28,226 nucleotides of DNA from Astrothelium macrocarpum (Eukaryota; Ascomycota; Dothideomycetes; Trypetheliales; Trypetheliaceae). Below, piece after piece: positions 1 through 11,493 of this stretch. The stretch spans positions 1-28,226 of the forward strand of contig JAGEMR010000223.1 of NCBI GenBank assembly GCA_021030915.1, given 5' to 3'. Both the position numbers and the translations under genes were made by a program. Position 1 is the stretch's first letter; the number at the start of each line of letters is the position of its first letter. The notes under the pieces were generated by a model that saw only the letters and a list, made by a program, of their open reading frames with translations, made no database searches and was not told where the DNA came from.

Positions 1-974
1 ATAAAATAATTAATAAAATTATAATTTTTCCAAAATTATTATTTATATTATTCTAATTTTTTTATTATATAAATTTCATAATTCTCATTCTTATATTGAT
101 AATAATATATTTTTTTATAATCTAAATATTCTCTATTTATGATTAATTATTTTTAAAAATAATTTCTAATCTAATAATCATAAATAGATTATATTAATAA
201 ATTCATTTAAAAATATTCTGCATTTTTTTTAAATAATAATATATTCATGAATATGATTTTTTTTATTTTTTCGTCTATAAATATACCCCTTTATTATTAA
301 TCATATATATATCTTTTATAATTTTTATTATAATATTATCATTATTATATTTTTCAATATTTAAAATATCGTGGATTTTATATATTAATAATATTATTTC
401 ATTAAATATTTTTTTTTATCTTTCAATATTTCTAATATTCTGATAATTAATATTTCTGATTTCGATATTCTTCTGATAAAATTAGTCATTTATAATCCAG
501 ATTAATTATATCAAATAAAATATTTTTCTATATTTCGAAATTTCCTGATAATAATTTTATTAAAATCCCGAATTATTTTTTAAAAATTTATACGATAATA
601 ATATATATTAAATAATTAAAGATTATATATAATCTGGTTATAAAATGATTTTTATGATTAGATTATCTTAATATTTCTCCAATATATTATTAGAATATGA
701 ATTCGATTATTGGCTATTTTTATATAATTCAATTTTTTTATTGATTTATTCGTATAATATATTTTTATATTTTTTCGCGGATTATTTATAGATTTTCTGA
801 TATCAGAAATGGATTATTCTTTCCATCGTTATTCTATTGATCGAACTGTCATTCGTTTCTTTCATCAGATATTTCTTAAATAATTCCTTTAATTAAAATT
901 TTCTCATCTAAATAATCTATTAAAATTATATTGATTTTTTTTTTCATGATTGCGATTTTTTATTATATTATATT
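1..974 (-). mobile_element. RIP-mutated interior of a Ty3/gypsy-like retrotransposon
   Basis: This stretch is very AT-rich and has no usable open reading frame. It lies downstream, on the minus strand, of a recognisable gag relic, so it should hold the start of pol; the element then runs off the window. I could not recognise protease or reverse transcriptase motifs, which heavy mutation could explain. The assignment rests on position next to gag and on shared base composition. Confidence 0.5.
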
Positions 975-1775
975 GGATTTGGATCGATAATTTTTTACGA
1001 AATGTCCCTTTTTTTTATATGAATAATATTTTTTATTTTTAAATCTCTTTTTCGGACGAATATTACCCTTTTTTCCTTTTCCGATAAAATTAAAATTTAT
1101 TAGATCGTTATAATCGTTATTCTGAATTTATGAATTTCCCCGTCTAATGATTAACCTTCAATCTTCCCTTTTTTTTAGAATTCTTATATATAATTTGTCA
1201 TTTAATTCGATCGCTATTTTTATTAATTATGATAAAATATTTATGACATCTATATATCGCATTAATTCGTCCTTGATATTATTCTTAAATTTTTTATAAA
1301 ATATAAAACGGAATATTTCATCATCCCATTCAATCTATTAAATATATTCCTGAAATCTGATTATATAATCTACCGCTGAAATTTTTTATTTGATATTCAG
1401 AATTATTTATTCGATTATTATTTATTAATTGAATATTACGAATATTTTAACAATTTCTCTTTTGAATATACCAAAATTTTGAAATATATTATTGGTCATC
1501 TAATTTCCAGCCTCTGTCATATAACTAATAAAATGTGATCGGATCCAATAAAATGCTCTTTTTTTCATAAATATGGTTATAAGAAGAAATTGATTATTTA
1601 TTACAATATCTTCGAATATAAAATATAACTGAATAATATTGAGCCAATCTTCCATCTTAAAACGGTCTCCATAAAAATCGTCGGGCTTTCTGGCTTTTCC
1701 GTCAAATCGTGGCGTGGGTCGGTTTCCAATCTAAGATAAACCGTCGCCATTTTACGATTGTCCTTATTAATTTAT
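975..1775 (-). pseudogene. Retrotransposon gag relic with mutated CCHC zinc knuckle
   Basis: Read on the minus strand, this is a Ty3/gypsy-type Gag (nucleocapsid) relic. The N-terminal part (about 1740-1630) reads RPTPRFDGKARKPDDFYGD followed by a W-L-N motif, typical of fungal retrotransposon gag domains. About 600 bases on, in the same frame, 1028-987 has the exact CX2CX4HX4C spacing of a zinc knuckle, but all three Cys positions are TAT (Tyr), the change expected from TGT by G-to-A RIP; the His and the basic residues survive. In-frame stops include a TAG that fits a mutated CAG. The likely start (1775-1773) is now ATA. The 5' LTR lies 17 bases upstream, so those 17 bases would be the primer-binding site. 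The gene is dead. Confidence 0.8.
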
Positions 1776-1792
1776 CTTGAAGGTATTCAACG

Positions 1793-2151
1793 TGTTATGA
1801 TTCTAAATATCCTTGGGGTCAAATCTACTCGGGATCAAGATGGCTTCTGAAATGAATTAATAAAAGACTGAATTAGCAAAAAGTAATATGATTTGATAAT
1901 TCAAAATTCTACTGAAGACGTTTATCAAAGATTAATTTAAAAAATGACTTTGAATACAACGAAATCATCTGATTTTATTATGTTTTTATATATTTAATCT
2001 ATTCATTCTAGGATGAATGAAATTCACCTTTTCATTGGTGAACTGGTGAGTCTCACTTCCTCACTGGTGGGCTGGTGAGTTGGTGCCTACGGCCCATCCC
2101 TGTAGTTGGTGGATACCGCAGTGTGACCCCTCGGACACAGTGGTCGTAACA
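1793..2151 (-). repeat. 5' LTR of the minus-strand gypsy-like element
   Basis: This 359-bp segment has the LTR hallmark of TGTTA...TAACA ends (TGTTACGACC at 2151 on the minus strand, ATCATAACA at 1793). About 200 bp of its 3' part match, in inverted orientation, the second LTR at 3334-3709, and homology stops exactly at the TAACA end. Orientation is set by the gag relic beginning just beyond 1793 and by a TATA-like ATATATAAA on the minus strand. Its U3 holds GC-richer, short, imperfect CTGGTGAG/CTCACCAG-type repeats (about 2030-2090) that the other LTR lacks. Differences between the two LTRs are mostly transitions. Confidence 0.75.
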
Positions 2152-3333
2152 AATATAATAGAATATAATATAAAAATTGGAAATTTTGATATAAATATAA
2201 AAAAATATTCAAAAAAATAATCAATAAATATTAATCAGAAATAAAAAAATCAATATTTTTAGAAAAAAAGGATTTCAATTGAAAAAGAAAAATAAAATAT
2301 ATTTATTTATTAAAAATTTTAAAAATAAATTATTAATTAAAAAATTGGAATTAATCAAAATCGGATCATTTCTGATATAAAAATAAAAAAAATTAATAAA
2401 TTTTAAATTAAAATTATCATTAAATATTAAAATTCATCCGATATTTTATATATTCTTATTTTAATTAATAAATATAATAATATTATATTAAAAAATATTC
2501 TATTTTAAATTAAAAAAAGAAAATGAATTTGAAATAGAAAAAATATTCAATTATCATGATGAATTATATCTGATTAAATGAAAAAAATATCCAAATTCAG
2601 AAAATATATAAAAGATATTAAAAAATTTAAAAAATTGTCAATAAAAAATTAGAAAATTTTGCGAATAAAAAGAAATATATTATAAGAAATTAAATTTTTT
2701 TTTTTTTTCGAAATAGATATTTTCGATTATTTAAAAGAATTGTCAGCGATTTTTAAAATATTATCATTTAAAAAATTTAATGAAAAATTTAAAAATGATA
2801 TATCAAAATCTGGAATTTCAAAAATTTTATCTGTCATATTTTATTATATAAGATTTATTATTTTATTAATACGAATTTTTTTTATATTTTATATTTTTTG
2901 AATAATAAGATTTTATTATTTCTGATATAATAAATTCATTTACGAATTTAAATGAACCGTTTATATAATAATTTTTTATTATATTTGAATATTTTTTTAT
3001 ATTTTATTTCATAATTGATTTATTTGAATATTAATCTTTTCAAATATCCGATCTGAAATCATTAGATTATAAGAAACCGTCTTTTTGATATATTCAATAT
3101 ATTTTTCTGAATTCTGAATCAAATAATAAGAATAATTATTTTAGATATAATTCCGGTAGAAATATATAATAAAAAGAATGGAAAATAATTTTAATAGATA
3201 TTATATATGATGAACGGAAGAATAAAAAGAACGGAATTTGAAAACGCGGAAAAAAAAAATCATAATAATCTAGGGACACGTCATTGTAATATATAAATAT
3301 ATAAGATCACGTATCAGAAAAGAGGGAAAATAA
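2152..3333 (+). mobile_element. 3' interior of a second LTR element, with polypurine tract
   Basis: This is AT-rich interior sequence with no recognisable protein. It is assigned to a plus-strand LTR retrotransposon because it ends in a 15-base all-purine run, AGAAAAGAGGGAAAA (3316-3330), three bases before the TG of the LTR at 3334. That is where a polypurine tract, the primer for plus-strand DNA synthesis, belongs. Its 5' portion and 5' LTR are missing; instead it abuts the oppositely oriented LTR at 2151. No target duplication is visible. Confidence 0.55.
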
Positions 3334-3709
3334 TGTTATAATCATTGAAGGGATCATGTGTATATCTATATATCACAAATTTCTGATTCAGAAGGCTCAC
3401 GTTATGAGCCAGAAGAATCAGCCTCTGGTTCAGAAGGTTCATATTATGAATTAGAAGAACCAGTCTCTGATTTAGAAGGTTCATATTATGAGCCAGGAAA
3501 TATTATAAATATATAGAAACGCAACACGACCATTATGACCTCATTATATTCAAAACCATTTTTTAAATTAATTTTTAATAACGTCTTCAATAGAATTTTG
3601 AATTATCAAATCACGTTATTCCTTACTAATTCAGTCCTTTACCGACTCACTTCAGAAGCCACCTTGATCCCAGGTAGACTTGACCCCAAAGATACCTAGG
3701 ATCATAACA
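3334..3709 (+). repeat. 3' LTR of a plus-strand gypsy-like element
   Basis: This 376-bp LTR has TGTTATAATC...GGATCATAACA ends. The 3' half is clearly homologous to the LTR at 1793-2151 (opposite strand), and the sequence here is less mutated. A TATA-like motif (TATAAATATATAG, about 3500-3512) followed by a GC-richer stretch fits a U3/R promoter and gives the plus orientation. A polypurine tract precedes it, so it is best read as a 3' LTR. The flanking pentamers AATAA and ATATT do not match, so it is not a clean solo LTR. Confidence 0.7.
3382..3498 (+). repeat. 42-bp minisatellite (2.8 copies) inside the LTR
   Basis: Tandem units lie at 3382-3423, 3424-3465 and 3466-3498 (partial), each starting TCTG(A/G)T and containing GAAGG(C/T)TCA(C/T). 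The unit is 14 codons long and open on the plus strand, reading as acidic Ser/Glu/Tyr-rich peptide (SEGSYYELEE-like), but there is no start codon in context and a stop follows soon after. Because it sits in the U3 of an LTR, a role in LTR length or promoter variation is more likely than coding. Confidence 0.75.
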
Positions 3710-3998
3710 ATATTGATAAAAATCTGAAATCTTTTTTTCAAATTTTTATATATCAGAAATTTCAAAAAAAATAATAAAAAAAATTTCAGAATTAAAATTC
3801 ATTATAAATAAAATATTTTATACATAAATTAGATAAAAGAATTTTTTAATATTAAAACTAAATTTTGACAATTAAATAAAATCGGAATTATCGGATATAT
3901 CTTTGGATAATCCAGGATTATTATGCTATTCTATGCTATTCAAATAATCCAGAATCCTGCATAATGATGCCATACCTTAATGATCCTTCCGACCCCTG
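3710..3998. mobile_element. One end of a hAT-like element (family B)
   Basis: The segment ends at 3998 with ATCCTTCCGACCCCTG; its reverse complement, CAGGGGTCGGAAGGAT, matches 13 of 16 bases of the terminal repeat of the complete element at 17809-20379. Subterminal sequence also matches that element's right end (the stretch around AAAACTAA..TTG..CAAT..ATAAAATCGG, followed by ATTATTC-type repeats). The next eight bases, TTAGCTCA (3999-4006), would be its target duplication; no second copy is visible, so the other end lies outside the window or is lost behind the LTR insertions. Confidence 0.6.
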
Positions 3999-4006
3999 TT
4001 AGCTCA

Positions 4007-4456
4007 GCTAAATGAACCGACCCCGGTAGGACATTTCTTATACCACGGGCTGGTGCCAGCACGAACGTGACTCGTCAGCACTTTCTACAGTGGGCGGTGT
4101 CAACGTATCGAACCGAATAACAATCATTAGAAGAAGGTAGGGGAAGCGAGAGTAGTGTGCGAACGGTCTGAATTGGCTGATCTGCACGCTATCGCTTCGC
4201 GGTGCAGATCGACGCAGAACCGTTGCACTCGGTGGTCCACGAACCACCACATTTCGATATAACGAAGCAAGCTTGGGTCAAGTTGATTGATAAGTCGTGG
4301 TGCCTTGGACGAAGTGAGAATGGTACTGACGGGTCCCTGGAACCGATCAAAGGCGTGACCGAGGATGATATTGGATGGATGAAGGTCCTCCTTGAAAGTG
4401 TGATGACCGACATACATGGGCATATGGTGTTGGCCTGCCAAGGACCTCTCCCTTGG
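4007..4456 (+). other. Host island fragment, hypothetical ORF interrupted by hAT-A
   Basis: This sequence has balanced base composition. On the plus strand an uninterrupted frame runs from about 4178 to the TAG at 4463-4465, about 95 codons without a clear start (the frame enters after a TGA; the first in-frame ATG is internal). I recognise no family. The stop is made at the edge of the hAT-A insertion: removing that element and one target copy continues the frame 18 codons further (from 6982 to a TGA at about 7030). The opposite strand is also largely open here, so the coding strand is uncertain. It could be an old gene fragment or unconstrained sequence. Confidence 0.3.
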
Positions 4457-4464
4457 CCATACTA
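4457..4464. repeat. Target-site duplication of hAT-A, left copy
   Basis: CCATACTA; identical to 6974-6981. The flanking bases differ on both sides, so the match is exactly eight bases. Confidence 0.6.
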
Positions 4465-6973
4465 GATTACCAGATTACTTGACCTACTAATATCATATAA
4501 GCAAGATAGCGAGATAGTACCAAATAAGATAAGGAGAGTAGTAGTTATAGGCTCTCAGAAAGCCCTACTAGAGTATCTTCATCACTATCGAAAGTTTCTT
4601 CAATCTCCCTTGATATCAAAGCTGATCCAGTCATGCCTCCATGCTTAATATGACCCTCTCTGAGCCAACTAGCCACGCATTCAATCTATTCAATCTTTGA
4701 GCAAGTAAACCTTAATCTGTCCCATGAGCAAATCCTTCTAACCCCAGAGAAGATTCTTTCAGATTCTGCTGACTCTGCAGGAATTGAAAGGATTATAATA
4801 GCCATCTTGCTAAATTTAGGGTATCTAAATTTTTATTCTAACTCGCATCACCATTTTAGAGACGTAGGCTTATGATCTTTATTTAAAAAGACAATAATAT
4901 CTGTATTAATGAAATCTATAAAATCATCAGCCTCAGAAATTGCTGATTTCTTCATTTTTAAATTATTCTTTAATCTTGCAAATTCATTAAAAGATTTTAT
5001 TAATGATTTAAAAAATTCTTCAATAAATAGAAAATATGATAAAATAATAATATTATAATTCTTTTCAAAAATAATTTTGTCTTTTTCAAAATAGCCGTTA
5101 TATTAAATAAATGGCCAATTTTATTTAATATAAATTGTTTTTTTTATAAGATTTAATATAATTATTATTATATAAATAAATATTTCATTTGATTTTTGAT
5201 AATATTTATTAATTAAAAATCATTCCATTTTAATTGAATATAATATTTTAAAATTATAAAATTCAGATTTTGAATTTTTTTTTTTTTTTTTTTTTTTTCA
5301 TAAAATAAAAGAATAATATCCATTATTTTAAAAATTTGTGATATAAAAAATTTTTTACCTTCTATTTATAAAATAATTGATGAAAAATTTTTAAAAAATA
5401 TATGAATTTTATTAAAAAAATTCCAATCTAAAATTATAAATTTAATTTCTTTTAAATCTTTCTCATATTCTATCATAAATTATATAATTTTATTTTTCAT
5501 TTTTATAATTTTATGAATTATTTGATATTATAAAAATTAATATATATTATTATCAATTTTTAATTTTAAATTTATAATTTGATTTCAGAAATTAATATGA
5601 ATTAAAAAATTTTTAATTCATAATATAAAATTATATTATTTTTTATTTTAATAAAATTTTCAAAAATTAAAATTATATTAATTCTTTTTCTTTTATTCTA
5701 TTTCTGAAATTATAATTATAATTATGAAAATATTATTCTAATTGATAGAAATTGATTCTGATTTATTATTAAAATTATTATAAATAATTTTATAAAATTC
5801 TGATCAATAATTTTTATTATAAATTTAAAAATTATTTATAGAATTTTTTTGGATTTAATTAAAAGGAAAATTTATAAAAAAAGATTGATAATATGACCGA
5901 AATAACGAATTCTTCTTTTAATAAAATGAAAATCAATTTTTTTAATAATTAATATTATTGATAGAATTATAAAATATATATTATTTAAAATAATATTATT
6001 ATTAATATATTAATCCAATTTTAAAATAATTTCAAATTTTTTAAAAATATTTATAATCAAATTAATTTATTATTTTTTAATATGATTCTATTTATATTTA
6101 AAAAATAATAAAAACATTTTTTATAATTTATAATTATTATTAATTCATTATATATATATAATTAATAAAAAATATCTATAAAATGAGATTCAGAAATCTG
6201 TGATTATATAAATTGGTCCAATAATAAAAAGGAGATTATTTTTAATCTATTTTTAATACAGATTAAAATTGATTATAATGAATCTAAAAATTATTCTTTT
6301 TAAGATAATAAAAGAATCTTCAATTATTGGATTATAGATTAGAATCAGATTTTTAAATTCAATTCATTTAATTATTAAAAATGATAATCTTCTTTTTATC
6401 AGTAATCCAATAATAGTTTTATTATAAATTTGTTGATTGAATCTGTCTCTAAGAATGTCTAAAGAACCTTTTCTGGCCAGTATTACAGGAATCTGAATTT
6501 GATGGAAATACTGAAAGACTGAGGAATTTGAAATAATAGAATGTCTCTGATTAATATGATTTTTAATATAATTTCTATTAATAATGGAATAATCATCATA
6601 TATATTATAATTGAATGTGATTTTTCTATAAATCTTTCGCTTTTATTCTGACTATAATAATAATAAATCCTTTGATTGAATAATAATAATAATATTATGA
6701 AAATTGAAAGATTTTAATGACTGCTGAAATGAGAATTCTGAAAATATAATATGATATTCTCAAATATAATAATTTTAAAATATTTGTATTAATTATATAA
6801 ATATATAAAAATAGATGAATATTACAGATTGCAGAATTTTCATATCCCTATTGTATGCCAAAATCTTATATGGTATTATCTTATAAGCAGAATAAGAAAA
6901 TTCTTATATTGTATTACCATATAAGACTTACAAGATAAGCGTTATATGGTAGGCCATATAGTACCATATAATA
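4465..6973 (-). mobile_element. hAT-type DNA transposon (hAT-A), RIP-mutated
   Basis: The boundaries come from an exact 8-bp direct repeat, CCATACTA, at 4457-4464 and 6974-6981; hAT transposases make 8-bp target duplications. The 2509-bp length suits a hAT element. The transposase C-terminus is recognisable near the left end on the minus strand. Between about 5060 and 6840 the sequence is extremely AT-rich and unreadable. Terminal inverted repeats are weak, with a shared TG(A/G)CCTAC about 15-25 bases in from each end. The right end (6868-6972) is packed with CCATATAA/TTATATGG motifs, as expected of subterminal transposase sites. Confidence 0.65.
4545..5065 (-). pseudogene. hAT transposase, C-terminal dimerisation domain relic
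   Basis: The minus strand reads ILSIPAESAESERIFSGVRR, then an S-W-D-R-L-R motif and a W-L-R-E-G segment: the hallmark hAT C-terminal dimerisation domain of a cut-and-paste transposase. The upstream P-T-S-L-K-W and R-Y-P-K motifs are also in place. Three in-frame stops interrupt it: TGA at 4848-4850 (expected Trp codon after a conserved Trp), TAA at 4833-4835 and TAG at 4686-4688 (both fit mutated Gln codons). All are single RIP-type changes and the frame is kept to the natural stop at 4545-4547. The rest of the gene, upstream to roughly 6800, is erased by AT-rich mutation. This C-terminal end is much less mutated than the rest. Confidence 0.85.
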
Positions 6974-6981
6974 CCATACTA
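6974..6981. repeat. Target-site duplication of hAT-A, right copy
   Basis: CCATACTA; identical to 4457-4464. Confidence 0.6.
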
Positions 6982-7962
6982 TTTGCCCATGTATGATGAC
7001 CGAGGAGTACAAACGCTGCAGATCGCCTGATAGCCGGACGATAGCTATCGTCGTCCTCCAAGTATGGAAAGCCGAAAGATGCGATGGAGAATAGTAGCAT
7101 TAAAATGCGATGTGCTTGCGGGTTGACAGTAGTATGCAGTGTCACGTATGAGCCATCGGCCTGGACAATTGTCGAAAGTATGCGACTCCTACGCATGCCG
7201 TATAGGATTGACAATTGCGGTGACCATTTTTTCCCTCACTAAGCAACAGCGAGTTGACGACATTGGCAAGTCATGCCCTGGGTAGCTTCAAATGCTCATA
7301 AACGCTTCAGCCAAGGATTATCGTTGGTCAACCGCACCCAAGCATCGTTCACGGTACCATATGGCCTAAATGAATCAATCAGAGTCTTCCCCTAGCTCCC
7401 CAAAAGTTCGGCTGTCTAGGCATCCCATCTACTACTAACCTTTCGTAGCGACTGAGCGACATTCTGCAACGTTTCTCACATCCTTCGGTTCAACATCTTC
7501 AAGCATCTTCCCGAAACATTACTAGTCCTCTAAGCCTATGCTATTTCCCTCTATGTCTTTAATTCCGCGATAATGCCTGGGCTATTTTCCGCTACCGCTG
7601 ACACTTAGCTGTGGGAGCAGCTACTTAGCAGCACAGCTCACTACAGCTAGGAAGGATAGCAAAGACTCCAAGATGCGGGGATTTATGCAGAAATACCAAA
7701 CAAAACAGCAAATTGGAAAGGCCGATTTTGAGAGGAAGCGAAAATAGTTGGGCTTTACATGTAAGTGGACCTGCTGACAGAAGTGAGCATGTTGGCACTG
7801 ATGTGCAGTAACACGGAAAAGGCGATTTTTTGCCGCAGCGGATATACGGCGAGTGTGGGAGCAGAGATGATGTGTATGGTAAACTGTGAAGCAGACGGAT
7901 TGAAGTGGACGCGCGTGCTGATTCTAAATTCGAAAGATGAAATTCTTTGATTCTCACATGAC
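6982..7962. other. Host island, no gene recognised
   Basis: This is balanced-composition sequence between two transposons, continuing the island at 4007-4456. The minus strand has a 90-codon open stretch (7214-6942, no ATG at its 5' end; it runs into hAT-A at its 3' end) and a 131-codon one (8020-7625, Ser/Leu/Cys-rich, crossing into the next transposon's terminal repeat). Neither resembles a known family and neither has a convincing start or splice structure. I treat the region as decayed or noncoding. Confidence 0.4.
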
Positions 7963-8008
7963 TAGGAGTCTTCCCTGCAGCGCGCACGGCCCGGCAGCTC
8001 GCACACCC
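7963..8008 (+). repeat. Left TIR of the outer transposon
   Basis: A 46-bp GC-rich repeat next to strongly AT-rich DNA. It is the intact ('empty') counterpart of the interrupted right TIR. Beyond the 46 bases homology continues only patchily (CACCC...CAACTT). Confidence 0.7.
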
Positions 8009-8802
8009 ACCAAATTTCAACTTCTACGTCTTATTATTACAATATCTCAACGAATATGATTCCAATTGAGGCTGCGTTTGTTGATCTGAATTTGTAAGAG
8101 AATCCTTTAATTATTTCTATTATTAGAAAATATGACTATAATCGCACGATTCTTTCAAAATATTGGAGAAGAATACAGATCTCACGGAATAAATATAAAA
8201 AAAATAAAAATCTATTCAATAAATAATAAAAAAAAATACTTTTGAATGAGATCAATAAATTTTCTAAAAAAGATATATCTTTTATCAATATAATAATACG
8301 GGTTTTTATTTATAATATTATAAAAATCTGATCTAGAAAGAATTAAATTATATATTGAATAAATTATCATTAAAAAGAAATTATTTTAATATATTTTAAA
8401 AATTTCGATTTTTTTTAAAATAAAATAGATAATTGAATAGAATTTAAAAAATATTTTGATCTAATTTATTTTTTGATTTTATTATTATATATTTATTAAT
8501 ATACAAAATTGGAATAAAAATTCTTTGAATATAATATTTTATCATAAAATCAATATAATATTGATAAAAAGAAATTTTTATAAAATTATATTAAAAAAAA
8601 TTAAATATATTATATCATTAAAAATATTTAAATAAAATCATATTAAAAACGTTTTATAAATTAATTCATAAAAATGGATTATAATTATTATTATTATCTT
8701 TTATGATGATATATTTATATCATTTATAATTATTTATCAAAATATTAATAATTTTTAAATTTTATGATTTTAAAATTTTAAATATAACGAATATTATATT
8801 TA

Positions 8803-8855
8803 TTTTATAAATATATTATCTGATTTTATAAATATATTATCTGATTTTATAAATA
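8803..8855. repeat. 21-bp AT-rich tandem repeat
   Basis: TTTTATAAATATATTATCTGA occurs at 8803-8823 and 8824-8844, then a partial third copy to 8855. It is a simple local duplication inside the RIP-mutated interior of the outer transposon. Confidence 0.7.
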
Positions 8856-10125
8856 AAGATTTTGTATTTAATTGATTGATTAATATATTTAATAAATATA
8901 TATAAAAAAGAATCAGAAATGGTCATTTATAATATTTTATATGATTTGACGGCCATAATAATTATTTTTTATTCAAATTTTTTAATTGATATATAAAAAA
9001 TTATATTTTAATTATTATTTTTTTATTTCATTTTATTCATCATTTATAATCATTAGATATGAATTTATTTAATCTTTTAATAATTAGATATTTATAAAAA
9101 TTAAAATATTGATTATATATTATTGGAAGAAATTTTTTATTAGATCAAAAAGATTTTTTTGATTTATTCTGATTTATTTAAATTAATATTTTTAATATTT
9201 ATAATATTAAAAATAAATGATTTAAAATAAAATTAGCGTTATTTAATATAAATATTATTTTTAATCAGTTAAAAAAATCAATAAATAAATCTTCTTTTAT
9301 AAAATCAGAATTTTTTTTAGATTTATCAATTTCTGATTGAAAACGTATATATATAATTATTCGTATAAAAATAATTATTATAATGAATAAGAAATTATTA
9401 TACGAATTTGAATAAATAATTATAAAAAATATTATTTTGAAATATCAATTTATATAGATAAATGAAAAGATTATAATTCAGAAAAAAAGGGTATTTAAAG
9501 ATAAATCTTTTTTTGAATAATTGAAAATTGAAGGCGAATAGAAGACTGTTTTTATAAATTCTTTAAAGATTAAATGAACGTTTGAAATTCAGATTTAAAA
9601 AAAGGCAGAAATAAAGGTAGAAATGAAACGTAAATAAAATGAAATTATAGAAAGGATATTCAATAAAAAGCGTAAATAATAGGAATTATAGATATATAAA
9701 AATGAAAGAAAAAGAAAGTGATTATAATATCTAATTGATGAGATTTTAAAAAAAATTATACAAAAAATATTCAAAGAATAGAAGATTATTTTAAAACAAT
9801 TTTTATAAGATATTAAATAATAAAAAAAAAAGGCCTTTAATAAGAAGAAATAATCTGATTAATTAAAATAGCAGATGATTATTATAGATTCTGATTCTGA
9901 AATGAAAATGGTAGAATCCAAATAAATTCGTATCAGACATAATATCAAATATCCTACATATTTTAATATATAATTAGATTATATAAAAATTTCGCATAGA
10001 TCTCAAATAGAATATTTTGGAATTTAATATAATTATCTTTCGATTTGATGGAGTTATTCAATGTGAAAGTTGAGAGGCTGCATGAGATGAGGGTGTGCGA
10101 GCTGCCGGGCCGTGCGAGCTGCAGG

Positions 10126-10236
10126 CAGGCATCTAGGCAAATTAATTGGGACAACACAACCCGCGTTTCCCCATCAACCCCACCAAATTTACTAGTAAAC
10201 AGTGGACACTTTTGGACCACTCCACCTACGCACATT
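10126..10236 (+). repeat. Left TIR of the nested element
   Basis: Inverted copy of 11494-11604, 106 of 111 bases identical; GC-rich for this region and apparently spared from RIP over the outer 83 bases. Confidence 0.85.
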
Positions 10237-11493
10237 GCATTTTTTCTTGTTTTCATCTCATTCAAATATGGTGGTGAATTGTAATTTTGATGGCCATGTC
10301 AATACACAACGACTGCTAACGCCTGATCCTGAACTGCTATCTCGTCAGTCAAATAGAACTATTCGTACATCTCGTCGAATTATTTTGAAAATAACTTTTA
10401 ATTTTGAAAATATCTTTTCATCATTTCAACGTCGATCCAAAAGTCAAATCCTTTAAACGTTTGATTATTCATATTTTTCAGTCTATCGCCATTTCAAAGA
10501 AATCATTCTAAGATATATAGATTCAATTATAAAATCAGAATGATAACGAATTCTTAATCATATTTTCATTATAACGATCCTTTATTGGATCATTTTCAAT
10601 TTTGAATGATATATTTTTACATTTCCGAATATATATTTTAAACTGAATTTTTTTTATTCAACAGATATATTAAAAAGGCGATTTATTGAATGAAATTATT
10701 ATCGTTATAAAACCTGCTGGGGCCGATATATTAAATCTGTATCAAAATAGAAACGAATCAATTTCGTCAGAAAATATTTCAATTAGAAATTGGAAAATTG
10801 GAAATTTGTTCATTTTTCAAATGAGACTCATTTCATCATTGACGAAAAGAATCACCGCTGGATTATTAGACATTATTGATAATATTATAAACCTGAATAT
10901 ATATAATTCAAATTATAAAAAAATATTATTATTTTATATTATTGGATTATTATTGATTGAAATTTCAAAATTGAATTATATTTATATTGGGATTAAAAAG
11001 AAACTAATAATCTGATATAAGAACGATATATGAAAATATTAGACGAAATCTATTTATTTATTTTGAAAATATATTAAACCATTTTATTTGAATATTTATA
11101 TGAATTTGTTATTTTGAAAGAGGATGAAGATAAAATTCATAATAATCATTCAAAAAATAATTCTATCAATAATTTTAAACAGAAATATAAAATAAGATTA
11201 TATAAAAATTATCCATATAATTCTAATTTTAATATCATTAAAACGATATAACGAATTATTAAATAACGAATTCGAATGAATCATCATAATTATCTCATTT
11301 AGAATCAATTTATCAGAATCATTTATTATAAATAGAATCAATTGATTCAGAAGAAAATCAATAAATAGATACTGATAATGGAAAACCGAATACACGTTTA
11401 TTTGAATACGCAGAGCCTTTCCATCAAATTTTAATAAATCGAAAGACTAGCTAATTAATGAAATTGCTTCATTTTTTATTTTACTCAAATTCG

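Noticed and set aside
1793..3709. A single DNA transposon with about 200-bp terminal inverted repeats
   Set aside because: The two segments are LTRs: each has its own TGTTA...TAACA ends, a gag relic follows one and a polypurine tract precedes the other.
10686..11015. 109-codon plus frame in the nested element, and similar frames at 19817-20029 and 25481-25786
   Set aside because: Ile/Asn/Lys/Leu-rich low-complexity translations expected from AT-rich DNA; no motifs.
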